From Planomonospora parontospora (GTDB lineage: Bacteria > Actinomycetota > Actinomycetes > Streptosporangiales > Streptosporangiaceae), in the NCBI GenBank assembly GCA_014647935.1, contig BMQD01000010.1, positions 124,001-188,000 on the forward strand: a stretch of DNA of 64,000 bases, read 5' to 3'. This document shows positions 24,667 to 33,183 of this stretch, piece by piece. Each line of letters begins with the position of its first letter. The stretch's first letter is position 1. The notes under the pieces were generated by a model. That model did not search any database, had not been told where the DNA came from, and was given only the letters and a program-made list of their open reading frames with translations. The position numbers were made by a program, and so were the translations under genes.

Positions 24667-25469
24667 CAGCGCAGCTCGCCGATCGCGACCGGCTCCATGT
24701 CGTCGTAGGCCTGGTTCTCCCCGCCCATGGCCCAGACGAAGGAGTAGGCGTGCGTGCCGAAGCCGCAGTGCACCGACCAGGGCGGCGAGACGACCGCCTG
24801 CCGGTCGGCCACCACCAGGTTGCGGGTCTCGTCGGGACGGCCCATCAGGTGGATCACCCGCTGGCCGGCCGGGAGGCCGAAGTAGAAGTAGACCTCGGTC
24901 CTGCGCTCGTGGGTGTGGCAGGGCATGGTGTTCCACATGCTGCCGGGCTCCAGCACGGTCACGCCGAGCACCAGCTGGCAGCTCTGCACGCCCTTGGCGT
25001 GGACGTGCTTGTAGATGGTGCGATCGTTGGAGCCCTCCGGACCGCCCAGCCGTACCGGCTCGGCGTCGGCCAGGGTGCTCAGCGCCGTCGGGTGGTCGGC
25101 GTGCGCCGCGGTGGAGACGAGGTAGAAGGCCCCGTCGAAGGCCACCTCGCGGCTCCCCCGGCCGACGTAGAGGCATTCCTTCGGCCCCAGCTCGTACGGC
25201 GTGCCGTCCACGGTCACCGTGCCCGGCCCGTCCCCCACGTTGACCGCGCCCAGCTCCCGGCGCTCCAGGAAGTACCCGGCGCGCAGCGCGTCCGGGTTCG
25301 GCAGGGCCGCCCGGCCCAGTGCCCCGCCCACCACGATCCTGTCCTCGTGCGAGTAGACCAGGCGGACCTCCCCGGGGGCGAACAGGTCTTCGACCAGGAA
25401 CCGGGAGCGCAGCCAGTCGGTGGTGGAGCCCGGGATCTGGTCGGGCGCCGTGGCGTGCCGTACCTCCAT
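24666..25469 (-). CDS. kduI: 5-dehydro-4-deoxy-D-glucuronate isomerase KduI
   Basis: The 267-residue cupin enzyme has the zinc ligands His185, His187, Glu192 and His234 in PCHTHERRTEVYFYF and the later SVHCGFGTH, in the spacing known for E. coli KduI. It converts 5-keto-4-deoxyuronate (DKI), formed from unsaturated uronates released by polysaccharide lyases, to DKII. The ATG at 25469 follows AAGGAGGG. It is the first gene of the operon with kduD and iclR, and two copies of the shared 17-bp site lie just upstream. Confidence 0.94.
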   Translation of the reverse strand: MEVRHATAPDQIPGSTTDWLRSRFLVEDLFAPGEVRLVYSHEDRIVVGGALGRAALPNPDALRAGYFLERRELGAVNVGDGPGTVTVDGTPYELGPKECLYVGRGSREVAFDGAFYLVSTAAHADHPTALSTLADAEPVRLGGPEGSNDRTIYKHVHAKGVQSCQLVLGVTVLEPGSMWNTMPCHTHERRTEVYFYFGLPAGQRVIHLMGRPDETRNLVVADRQAVVSPPWSVHCGFGTHAYSFVWAMGGENQAYDDMEPVAIGELR

Positions 25470-25480
25470 CGACCCTCCTT

Positions 25481-25497
25481 GTTCTGTTACATGAAAT
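25481..25497 (-). promoter_or_regulatory. Uronate-regulon operator C1 (kduI)
   Basis: GTTCTGTTACATGAAAT on the + strand lies 12 nt upstream of the kduI start, next to the ribosome-binding site, and matches operator B at 12 of 17 positions, with the five differences all C/T changes. Confidence 0.68.
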
Positions 25498-25500
25498 TAA

Positions 25501-25517
25501 AATTCGCTATATGGAAC
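25501..25517 (-). promoter_or_regulatory. Uronate-regulon operator C2 (kduI)
   Basis: AATTCGCTATATGGAAC begins exactly 20 bp after C1, two helical turns, so two dimers could bind side by side on one face of the DNA. Confidence 0.65.
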
Positions 25518-25531
25518 ACTCCGAGCATACA

Positions 25532-25573
25532 ACGACGCCGCCCCCCGGTACATCGACCGGGAGGCGGCGTCGT
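25532..25573 (-). terminator. Terminator of RNase J gene
   Basis: An 11-bp stem ACGACGCCGCC / GGCGGCGTCGT with a partly paired loop lies downstream of the rnj stop and upstream of the kduI promoter, and would separate the two transcription units. Confidence 0.65.
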
Positions 25574-25631
25574 CAGGAAGGGTGTCGCCGGGAGGGGCGC
25601 CGTCGCGAACGGCGGGACCGCGGCGGACCGG

Positions 25632-27317
25632 TCAGACCTCGACGATCACCGGGATGATCATCGGGCGGCGGCGGTAGGTGTTGCTCACCCAGCTCCCCAC
25701 GGTCCTGCGGACCACGCGGCGGATCTGCTGGATGTCGACCACCCCGTCGGCGGCGTTCTCCTGTAGCGCCTTCTCCACCTGCGGCAGGACCTCGTCGAAC
25801 CGGTCGGGGTCGATGCCGGAGCCGCGGGCGTGGATCTCCGGGCCCGCGGTCACCTTGCCGGTGTTGGAGTCGACCACGATGACCACCGAGATGAAGCCCT
25901 CCTCGCCCAGGATCCGCCGGTCCTTGAGGGCGAACTCGGTGACGTCGCCCACCGAGGTGCCGTCCACGTAGACGTAGCCGGCCTGGACCGCGCCGGTGAT
26001 CCGCGCGCGCCCGTCGACCAGGTCCACCACCACGCCGTCCTCGGCGATCACGATGTGGTCGTCGGGCACGCCGGTCAGCGCGGCGAGCTTGGCATGCGCC
26101 CGCAGGTGCCGCCACTCGCCGTGCACCGGCATGAAGTTGGACGGCCGGGTCAGGTTGAGCACGTACAGCAGCTCGCCCGCGGCGGCGTGGCCGGAGACGT
26201 GCACCTTGGCGTTGCCCTTGTGCACCACCCGGGCGCCCCAGCGGGTCAGCCCGTTGATCACCCTGGTGACCGCGGTCTCGTTGCCGGGCACCAGCGACGA
26301 GGCCAGCAGCACGGTGTCGCCCTCGGCGACCCGGATCGGGTGGTCGCGGTTGGCCATGCGCGACAGCGCCGCCATCGGCTCGCCCTGGGAACCGGTGCAG
26401 ATCAGCACCACCTCGTCCGGCGGCCAGCCCTCGATCTCCTTGGAGTCGACGACCAGCCCCGGCGGGATCCGCAGGTAGCCCAGGTCGCGCGCCACGCCCA
26501 TGTTGCGCACCATGGAGCGGCCGATGAGGGCGACCTTGCGGCCGTGCCGCTCGGCGGCGTCGATGACCTGCTGCACGCGGTGGATGTGCGAGGCGAAGCT
26601 CGCCACGATCACCCGCTTGGACGAGGTGCGGACCACCTCGTCGATGACCGGGCCGATCTCCCGCTCGCTGGTGACGAAGCCCGGCACCTCGGCGTTGGTG
26701 GAGTCGGACATCAGCAGGTCGACGCCCTCGCGGCCGAGCCGGGCGAAGCCGCCCAGGTCGGTCAGGCGCCCGTCGCTGGGCAGCTGGTCCATCCGGAAGT
26801 CGCCGGTGTGCAGGACGATGCCCGCGGGCGTGCGGACCGCCACCGCCAGCGCGTCCGGGATCGAGTGGTTGACCGCGAGGAACTCGCAGTCGAACGGCCC
26901 GAACGCGCGCCGCTGCTCCTCGGCCACCTCGACCTTGACCGGCTGGATCCGGTGCTCGGTCAGCTTGGCCTCCAGCAGCGCCAGCGTCAGCTTCGAGCCG
27001 ACCACCGGGATGTTCCGGCGCTCGCGCAGGAGGTACGGCACGGCGCCGATGTGGTCCTCGTGGCCGTGCGTGAGGATGACCGCCTCGATGTCGTCCAGGC
27101 GGTCCCGGATGTAGTCGAAGTCGGGCAGGATCAGGTCGATGCCCGGCTGCTCGGCCTCGGGGAAGAGCACCCCGCAGTCGACGACCAGCAGGCGCCCGTC
27201 GAACTCGAACACCGCCATGTTGCGGCCGATCTCACCGAGACCGCCCAGCGCCACGATGCGCAGCGCACCCTCGGGCAGCGGCGGAGGCGGCCCGAGTTCG
27301 GGATGGGGGTGACTCAT
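25632..27317 (-). CDS. rnj: Ribonuclease J
   Basis: The 561-residue protein is a metallo-beta-lactamase/beta-CASP nuclease. THGHEDHIG at 83-91 gives the zinc ligands (His84, His86, Asp88, His89); GGLGEIGRN near residue 25 and DSTNAEVPG further on are RNase J signatures, and the C-terminal domain follows. It has 5'-3' exonuclease and endonuclease activity in mRNA decay and rRNA maturation. It lies downstream of dapA on the same strand, the order found in Streptomyces. GAGAGGTG precedes the ATG. Confidence 0.95.
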   Translation of the reverse strand: MSHPHPELGPPPPLPEGALRIVALGGLGEIGRNMAVFEFDGRLLVVDCGVLFPEAEQPGIDLILPDFDYIRDRLDDIEAVILTHGHEDHIGAVPYLLRERRNIPVVGSKLTLALLEAKLTEHRIQPVKVEVAEEQRRAFGPFDCEFLAVNHSIPDALAVAVRTPAGIVLHTGDFRMDQLPSDGRLTDLGGFARLGREGVDLLMSDSTNAEVPGFVTSEREIGPVIDEVVRTSSKRVIVASFASHIHRVQQVIDAAERHGRKVALIGRSMVRNMGVARDLGYLRIPPGLVVDSKEIEGWPPDEVVLICTGSQGEPMAALSRMANRDHPIRVAEGDTVLLASSLVPGNETAVTRVINGLTRWGARVVHKGNAKVHVSGHAAAGELLYVLNLTRPSNFMPVHGEWRHLRAHAKLAALTGVPDDHIVIAEDGVVVDLVDGRARITGAVQAGYVYVDGTSVGDVTEFALKDRRILGEEGFISVVIVVDSNTGKVTAGPEIHARGSGIDPDRFDEVLPQVEKALQENAADGVVDIQQIRRVVRRTVGSWVSNTYRRRPMIIPVIVEV

Positions 27318-27484
27318 CCGGCCACACCTCTCTCACATGCGTCGTGCAGCCCGCGGGCCGTCGGGACCGCTCCCTCGCCGAACGCTCCGGACCCCTGCGT
27401 GCCCTGGTGTCTTCTCTGCTTCAAACCGGTTTTCCTCCAAGCTGCGACCGCTCCCGATCGCGACGTTCCTTCTCACACCACATC

Positions 27485-28399
27485 TCAGTCGGACAGCTTC
27501 ACGCCGCCCGCGACCAGTTCCGCGCGCAGGTTCGCCACCTGCTGCTCCGTGGCCTCCACCAGGGGCGAACGCACGGGGCCCGCGGGGCGCCCCACCAGCG
27601 CCAGCGCCGCCTTGGCCATGATCGCACCGCCCGCCTGCATCATGATCCCCGAGACCACCGGGAGCAGCCTGCGGTGGATCTCCAGCGCGCCCGCCACGTC
27701 GCCGGAGCGGTGCAACCGCATCATCTCGGCGATGTCGGCGCCCACGACGTGCCCCACGACGCTCACGCACCCGGCCGCCCCGACGGAGAGCCACGGCAGG
27801 TTCAGCGTGTCGTCACCCGAGTAGAAGACCAGATCGGTGAAGGCCATGACCTGCGAACCGGTGAACAGATCCGCCTTGGCGTCCTTCACCGCGACGATGC
27901 GCTCGTGCTGCGCCAGCCTGACCAGGGTCTCGATCTGGATCGGCACGCCGCTGCGGCCGGGGATGTCGTAGAGCATCACCGGCAGGCCGGTGGCGTCCGC
28001 CACCGCCGCGAAGTGCCGGTAGAGCCCCTCCTGCGGCGGCTTGCTGTAGTACGGCGTCACCACGAGCAGGCCGTGGGCCCCGGCGCGCTCGGCGGCGCGG
28101 GCCAGCACGACGCTGTGGCGGGTGTCGTTGGTGCCCGCCCCGGCCACCACGACGGCGCGGTCGCCGACCGCCTCCAGTACGGCGCGCAGCAGGCGCTCCT
28201 TCTCCTCGTCGGTGGTGGTCGGGGACTCGCCCGTCGTACCGCTCACCACGAGCCCGTCGTTGCGCTGCTCGTCCACCAGGTAGGTGGCCAGTCGCTGCGC
28301 CCCCTCGTAGTCGACCGCGCCGTCGTCGGTGAACGGCGTGACCATGGCGGTCAGCATGCGGCCAAAGGGGGCGTCGGAGGTTGTCGTCGGCGCTGCCAT
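27485..28399 (-). CDS. dapA: 4-hydroxy-tetrahydrodipicolinate synthase DapA
   Basis: The 304-residue TIM-barrel enzyme has GTTGES (54-59), catalytic Tyr144 in YDIPGRSG and Schiff-base Lys172 in IVAVKDAK. It condenses pyruvate with aspartate semialdehyde at the start of lysine and diaminopimelate synthesis. The ATG at 28399 is 7 nt after a TACCGT hexamer (28407-28412 on the minus strand) and has no ribosome-binding site, so it is probably leaderless. The partner dapB is 21 kb away at 50063; in Streptomyces they are only a few genes apart. Confidence 0.95.
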   Translation of the reverse strand: MAAPTTTSDAPFGRMLTAMVTPFTDDGAVDYEGAQRLATYLVDEQRNDGLVVSGTTGESPTTTDEEKERLLRAVLEAVGDRAVVVAGAGTNDTRHSVVLARAAERAGAHGLLVVTPYYSKPPQEGLYRHFAAVADATGLPVMLYDIPGRSGVPIQIETLVRLAQHERIVAVKDAKADLFTGSQVMAFTDLVFYSGDDTLNLPWLSVGAAGCVSVVGHVVGADIAEMMRLHRSGDVAGALEIHRRLLPVVSGIMMQAGGAIMAKAALALVGRPAGPVRSPLVEATEQQVANLRAELVAGGVKLSD

Positions 28400-28449
28400 A
28401 GACCGAACGGTACCCGGATCCGGAGAAGCGGTGGACCCCGCCACCCCTC

Positions 28450-31005
28450 TCACCCCCCGTACACCGCCAGGTCCTTGAGCGAATATCCCCATTTGGTGCC
28501 CCGTTTCATACCGTATACACGGATGTAGCGGGCAGTGGCGGACAGGCCCTTCAGGTCGTCCACCTCCCCGTTCCCATCGGCGACCTCGCGGATCCGCGTC
28601 CACGAGACGCCGTCGGCGGAGCCCTCGACCCGGTAGCGCGAACCGTACGCCCGCTCCCAGCGGAGCACCACCCGCGCGATGTCGCGGGGTGCGCCGAGGT
28701 CGACCCGGATCCACTGCGGGTCGACCTTCAGAGCCGAGGCCCAGCGGGTCTCCGGGTCGCCGTCGACGGCCTTCTCCGGGCCGAGGCCGGCCGCCTCGAC
28801 GCCCGAGGCGGTCACCGGGCGGCCCCGCGCCAGGTCGGGGGCTGCCGGGCGGTCGGGCTCCGGGCCGGAGCCGGCCGAACGGTCCGGCACCGGGTCGGGG
28901 ACGGCCGCGTAGACCGCCGCCACCTGTGCGGGCGTCAGCGCCCTGCCCGACATGACGACCTCGTCCAGCGCGCCCCCGAAGGGGCCCATCGAGCCCGTGG
29001 GCAGGTCGATCACCTCGGGCACCCGGCCCGTCCGGCGGCCGTTCACGTACAGGGTGGTGCCGCGGGGATCGGCGACCAGGACGAGGTGGGTCCAGCGGTT
29101 CAGCGGGAGGCGGTGACCGAAGGAGAACTCCCTGGCGCCCGAGACCGCGACCTCGCCGCCGTCGACGACGATCGCCCGGTCGAGGCGGCCGAGCAGGACA
29201 CCGCGTGCCCGGTCCTCGCTCCGCACCCACATGGAGACCGCCCACGGCGGGCTCTTCGACGCGGCGCCGAGCACGAACCGCCGGCCCTCGCCGAACCGCG
29301 CCGCGCCGCCGACCCGCCCGGGCACCGGGAACCGCGGCGCGCCGTCCGCCGCGGCGGTCGCGTGCACGCCGCCCGTCTCGTCGGCCGCCGTGACCAGCAG
29401 TCCGTCGCGCCACGCGGCCGGGACGTGGGTGTCGCCCTCCGGCACGTGGAGCGTGTCGAAGGTGTAGCGGTGCTCCGCCCGGACGAGCGGCTCCTCCGGC
29501 GAGAGGCCCGGAGCGTCCCCCACCGTGTGCAGTCTGTCCGCGAAACCCTCCGCGGGCGACAGGCGGTTCCACGCCCGCTCGGCGAACTCCGCCCTGAGGC
29601 CCGCCAGGACCGCTTCGGCGGCCCCCGGGTCGCCGAAGACCGCGGTGTCGGCGATCAGGGCCCGGCCGAAGCCCTCGGCCTCGGGAGTCCACGCCAGGAG
29701 GTCTCCGGCGTGCGAGCCCGCGGCGGGGAAGGCGTCGATGACGTCGTGCTGACCGTTCCGCACGATCGCCCCGGTCTCCGGCGAGCCCTCGTTGAGGATC
29801 ACCGGCCTGCCGTCCAGCGCCGGGAGGCGGTCGCGGACCCGCAGGACCGGCCTCCGGCCGGGGGTCTCGACGTGCCCGGCCAGCTCGGCCGCCCCCTCCA
29901 GCCACTCCGGCTCGTCGCAGGCGTCGATCCGGCCGAGGCCGACGAGCGGCGCGTCGAACCATCCCGTGAAGGCGTCGAGCACGGCGGTGAGCCGCCGCCT
30001 CACCCCGGGATCCGCCAGGTCGGGCACGTGCTCGGCGGCACAGCGCCGGGACGGGGTGAGCACCGCCGTGTCCCCCAGCACGTCGATCTCCGGCACCACG
30101 GTGACGTGGTGGCGGCGGGCCGTGGCCTGGACCGCCTCCATGTCGGAGCGGGTGTACCTCAGCCCGGGGACCGCCCCGGCGAAGGCGGGGTCGTGCAACC
30201 GGAGCGCGGCGTCCCCGGAGAGCCGCAGATAGAGCGTGTTCAGCTTCAGCCAGGACATCCGGCGGACGAGGTCCTCGATCCGCGCGACGGGCCAGAACCC
30301 GCCCTGCACGTCGAGGACGACCATGCGGCTGCCCGCCTCGGGCCGGTCCTCGAGCCTGCCGTACGGCGCCTCGCCCCCGGCCCTGAGGAGCTGGAGCAGC
30401 GTGCGCCCGCCGTAGAAGAGCCCGGCCGGTGTGGACGCGGTGATCTCGACGTGTGCGCCGAGCTCCATGCGGTAGCCCTCCGGAACCCCGGCGCTCTCCA
30501 GCCCTTCGGCGCCCCCCGCTCCGCCGGAGCTCTGCCGGCCCTCGGCGCTCCCCTGGCCCTCGGGGTTCTGCGGGTCCTCGGCGGTCCCTTGGCCGTCGGG
30601 GACCCGCGGGCCTTCGACGGTTTCCGGGCCCTCGGGGTTCTGCCGGCCTCCGGCGGCCCCTTGGTCACCGGGTCGGTCACCGGGCCGGTTACCGGGACCG
30701 TCCCGCCCGGTCAGGACCACGTCACCGGCCACCGGTTCCGGGGTCCCGCCGACGACCACGGGCACGGGCAGGCCCGTCACCTCGCGCAGGTCCGCGGCGA
30801 GCCGCTCGGCCTCCTCCCTCGACTCCGCCCCCGCCAGGACACGGGAGTCCCGGCCGGGCCGGAACGACCCCTCGCCGCCGCCCGCCCACCCGGCCGGCGC
30901 GGGCACCACGGCCGGGAGGGCGTCCCCCCGGGTCCCTGCCCCGGCCGGTGCCGCCGCCGTCGCGACGACGAGGACGACCGCGAGAGCAGCCGTTAAGGGT
31001 CGCAC
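28450..31005 (-). CDS. Secreted divergent GH20-type protein with LamG-like and F5/8C domains
   Basis: The 851-residue protein starts with a Sec signal peptide (MRPLTAALAVVLVVATAAAP). A GH20 N-terminal domain follows, interrupted at about 101-175 by a Gly/Gln/Glu/Pro repeat-rich insert, then a GH20-like barrel (about 180-500), a LamG-like jelly roll (about 570-715) and a discoidin domain (last 120). Many GH20 active-site residues are changed: LDxAR is LDVQG, PEIDxPGH is PEIDVLGD, and HxGGDE is GLGRIDACDE, leaving only the Asp-Glu at about 364-365. It may bind glycans rather than cleave N-acetylhexosamine. I prefer the GTG at 31005; a GTG at 31020 has no ribosome-binding site. Confidence 0.78.
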   Translation of the reverse strand: MRPLTAALAVVLVVATAAAPAGAGTRGDALPAVVPAPAGWAGGGEGSFRPGRDSRVLAGAESREEAERLAADLREVTGLPVPVVVGGTPEPVAGDVVLTGRDGPGNRPGDRPGDQGAAGGRQNPEGPETVEGPRVPDGQGTAEDPQNPEGQGSAEGRQSSGGAGGAEGLESAGVPEGYRMELGAHVEITASTPAGLFYGGRTLLQLLRAGGEAPYGRLEDRPEAGSRMVVLDVQGGFWPVARIEDLVRRMSWLKLNTLYLRLSGDAALRLHDPAFAGAVPGLRYTRSDMEAVQATARRHHVTVVPEIDVLGDTAVLTPSRRCAAEHVPDLADPGVRRRLTAVLDAFTGWFDAPLVGLGRIDACDEPEWLEGAAELAGHVETPGRRPVLRVRDRLPALDGRPVILNEGSPETGAIVRNGQHDVIDAFPAAGSHAGDLLAWTPEAEGFGRALIADTAVFGDPGAAEAVLAGLRAEFAERAWNRLSPAEGFADRLHTVGDAPGLSPEEPLVRAEHRYTFDTLHVPEGDTHVPAAWRDGLLVTAADETGGVHATAAADGAPRFPVPGRVGGAARFGEGRRFVLGAASKSPPWAVSMWVRSEDRARGVLLGRLDRAIVVDGGEVAVSGAREFSFGHRLPLNRWTHLVLVADPRGTTLYVNGRRTGRVPEVIDLPTGSMGPFGGALDEVVMSGRALTPAQVAAVYAAVPDPVPDRSAGSGPEPDRPAAPDLARGRPVTASGVEAAGLGPEKAVDGDPETRWASALKVDPQWIRVDLGAPRDIARVVLRWERAYGSRYRVEGSADGVSWTRIREVADGNGEVDDLKGLSATARYIRVYGMKRGTKWGYSLKDLAVYGG

Positions 31006-31101
31006 CAAATATCCACACACGGGAGGTAATAATATTTATGTCCACTTTGTCCAGGCAGCCAGGACGGCCGGAGGCCGGGACACGAAAGGGACACGAAAAG
31101 A

Positions 31102-31147
31102 AGAGGCCGCCGATATGTGCTCGGGGGTACACACATCGACGACCTCT
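31102..31147 (-). promoter_or_regulatory. Long mismatched hairpin, possible attenuator in the GH20 leader
   Basis: AGAGG (31102-31106) pairs with CCTCT (31143-31147), and inner blocks pair with single mismatches down to TGTG/CACA around an eight-to-ten-base loop. On the minus strand the stem is followed by TCTTTTC, so it looks like an intrinsic terminator about 100 nt upstream of the GH20 start, in the same direction. The rest of 31006-31323 holds no gene I can support. Confidence 0.5.
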
Positions 31148-31219
31148 ACCGTTGAATCGGGCCCACCCCCAGGAGCGTTACAGGATTCGCCAAGATACTT
31201 TCCGCCCTTTCAAAAGATC

Positions 31220-31248
31220 TTGGACGTGCTCCAAAGTTGGAGCTCCAA
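31220..31248. promoter_or_regulatory. Paired inverted repeats upstream of GntR gene
   Basis: TTGGAcgtgcTCCAA (31220-31234) is followed 2 bp later by the perfect palindrome TTGGAGCTCCAA (31237-31248). Two copies of the same half-sites in an AT-richer gap between divergent genes suggest an operator for the GntR protein. Confidence 0.5.
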
Positions 31249-31323
31249 ATTGCCGTCATTACCCTGAGTTGTCCGGTGAATACGGCAGGATGGACCGTCG
31301 CCTCACCCCTCAGGGATGGACAC

Positions 31324-32049
31324 GTGGCAAGTTCCGATCCTGTCTACCTGCGCGTCGTCGCCGACATCCGCCGCCAGATCGTCGACGGTTCGCTGCCCCC
31401 CGGCGCCCCGATCCCCTCCCGGGCCCAGCTGACCCGGAAGTACAACGTCGGAGAGACCGCCGCCCGCCACGCGCTGCGCGTGCTCGCCGCCGAAGGCCTC
31501 ATCGTCGGCCGGGTCGGCTCCGGCCACTACGTCCGCGCCCGGCCGGCGCTCACCCCCCTGCACCGCTGGCGCTTCCCGGACCACGCCGCCCCCTTCGGCG
31601 CCGACCTGCAGACACAGGGCTCCCGCGTCACCTGGGACTGGCGGGCCGAGCAGGTCGAGGCCACCGCCGGCATCGCCCACCGCCTCCACCTGGCCGAGTC
31701 GACCCCGCTCACCCGCACCCGCTACGTCTTCCGCGGCGACGGCCGGCCCGTCCAGCTCGCCGTCTCCTACGAGCCCGCCGAGTTCGCCGAGACGACCCCC
31801 GAGGACCCTCCGCGCGGCCTGATCGCCCGGCTGTCCTCCTCCGGCGTGAAGATCACCGAGATCGTCGAGCAGGTCTCCTCCCGCGTCCCCGAACCCGCCG
31901 AGATCGACGCCCTGGACCTGCCCGCCGGCGTGCACGTCCTGCACGTCGAGCGCACCCACTGGGCCGGCGACCGCCCGGTCGAGACCAGCGACATCGTCAT
32001 CCCCGGCGACCGCTTCCGCCTGGTCTACTCCTACTCGCTCCACCCGTAG
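31324..32049 (+). CDS. GntR/HutC-family transcriptional regulator
   Basis: The 241-residue protein has a GntR winged helix (about 1-70, DPVYLRVVADIRRQI, SRAQLTRKYNVGETAARHAL) and a UTRA effector domain (about 85-235) ending GDRFRLVYSYSLHP. The GTG at 31324 follows AGGGA at 7 nt; the frame open from 31237 has no ribosome-binding site. It is divergent from the secreted GH20-like protein and may control it. HutC relatives often sense sugar phosphates or histidine-related compounds; the ligand here is unknown. Confidence 0.88.
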   Translation: MASSDPVYLRVVADIRRQIVDGSLPPGAPIPSRAQLTRKYNVGETAARHALRVLAAEGLIVGRVGSGHYVRARPALTPLHRWRFPDHAAPFGADLQTQGSRVTWDWRAEQVEATAGIAHRLHLAESTPLTRTRYVFRGDGRPVQLAVSYEPAEFAETTPEDPPRGLIARLSSSGVKITEIVEQVSSRVPEPAEIDALDLPAGVHVLHVERTHWAGDRPVETSDIVIPGDRFRLVYSYSLHP

Positions 32050-32070
32050 GCGGGCCCCTCCGATCGCGTT

Positions 32071-32091
32071 ATAGGTCATATGACCTATATT
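32071..32091 (+). promoter_or_regulatory. Perfect 18-bp palindrome over a leaderless promoter (TetR operator)
   Basis: ATAGGTCATATGACCTAT (32071-32088) is perfectly symmetric. The -10 hexamer TATATT (32086-32091) overlaps its right end and lies 6 nt before the ATG at 32098. The TetR gene is the second gene of this operon, so autorepression through this site is likely. Confidence 0.75.
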
Positions 32092-32097
32092 GAAATC

Positions 32098-33183
32098 ATG
32101 AATGATGATCTGCGGTTCGATCCCGACGGCCCCGTGCTGCTGGTGGGCGGGTACGGCGTCGTCGGCGCCGAGCTGGCCAGGCTCGCCGCGCCCTCCTGGC
32201 CCCTGCTGCTGACCGGCCGCACCCCTGCCGGAGGAGCGTCCCTGGCCGAGGAGACCGGCGCCGGGATCCGCCGCTGGGACCTGTCCGATCCCGCCCCGTT
32301 CTCCGCGGCGGTGCGCGCCGTCGTCGGTGTGGTCAACGACCCCGACGACCGGGTGCTGCGCGCCGCCGTACGGGCCGGGATCCCCTACGCCGACGTCACC
32401 CGGTGGACCGCCCGCCTGCAGCGGGCGGCGACCGTGGCCGCGACGCTGCGCCCGGCCGCGCCCGTGCTGCTCTCCTCCAGCTGGATGGGGGGCGTGGGCG
32501 CCCTGGTGGCCGCGACGCTGGCCACCCGGATCGGCGGAGCCGACACGGTCGAGATCGCGGTGCGCTGGGATCTGAGGGACCGGGCGGGCGCGGACTCCGT
32601 GGAGTTCATGGACCGGCTCGGTCTGGAGTACGAGATCGTGGAGGCCGGGCGGCGACGCCTGATCATGCCGCTCACCGACGCCCGCACCGTCATGATCGGC
32701 TCCTCGCGCACCCGGGTGGCGCGGATCGACACGCCGGAGCAGTTCACCCTGCCGATCACCCTCGGCGTGGGCACGGCGGCCACCCGGATCGGCTTCAGCT
32801 CCCCCGCCCTGACCTCGGCGCTGCTGGCCGTCAAGCGGTCCGGGTTCTTCCGGTGGGGGCGCGGCGAGCGCTGGACGCCGCTCCGCCGCTCCCTGCTCTA
32901 CTCCGCCGGTGAGGGCGGGGAGGCCCGGCTCCGGATCGACGTCACCGGCCCGGCCGGGACCCGTACGGCGACCGTCACCGACCCCCGCGGGCAGGCGCAC
33001 CTGACCGCGGTCGGGGCGCTGATGGCGCTGCGCAGGATCCTGGGCGCCGACGGCGCCGCCCCGCCGGAGGGCGTGGTGTTCCCGGAGGCGACCCCGCGCC
33101 CCCTGGACGTGCCCGGTTTCCTGGAGTCCGCAGGGGTCGCCGTCGCCGAGGAGGCCGGTCCCGCGGCACGGCGGGCCGCATGA
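32098..33183 (+). CDS. Saccharopine dehydrogenase-like NAD(P)-binding protein
   Basis: The 361-residue protein has an N-terminal Rossmann motif LLVGGYGVVGAELARL (14-29) and the overall pattern of saccharopine dehydrogenase-like or trans-acting enoyl reductase-like proteins: DLSDPAPFSAAVRAVVGVVND, then YADVTRW. Substrate unknown. The ATG at 32098 directly follows the operator-promoter; the upstream ATG at 32080 lies inside the palindrome. It overlaps the tetR start by four bases (ATGA), so the pair form an operon in which the regulator probably senses the enzyme's substrate. Confidence 0.8.
   Translation: MNDDLRFDPDGPVLLVGGYGVVGAELARLAAPSWPLLLTGRTPAGGASLAEETGAGIRRWDLSDPAPFSAAVRAVVGVVNDPDDRVLRAAVRAGIPYADVTRWTARLQRAATVAATLRPAAPVLLSSSWMGGVGALVAATLATRIGGADTVEIAVRWDLRDRAGADSVEFMDRLGLEYEIVEAGRRRLIMPLTDARTVMIGSSRTRVARIDTPEQFTLPITLGVGTAATRIGFSSPALTSALLAVKRSGFFRWGRGERWTPLRRSLLYSAGEGGEARLRIDVTGPAGTRTATVTDPRGQAHLTAVGALMALRRILGADGAAPPEGVVFPEATPRPLDVPGFLESAGVAVAEEAGPAARRAA

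Noticed and set aside
31115-31267. 50-codon frame with AGAGG upstream, overlapping the hairpin and operator repeats ahead of the GntR gene
   Set aside because: Third codon positions are much less GC-rich than in real genes here, and it lies on inverted repeats that explain the sequence better.
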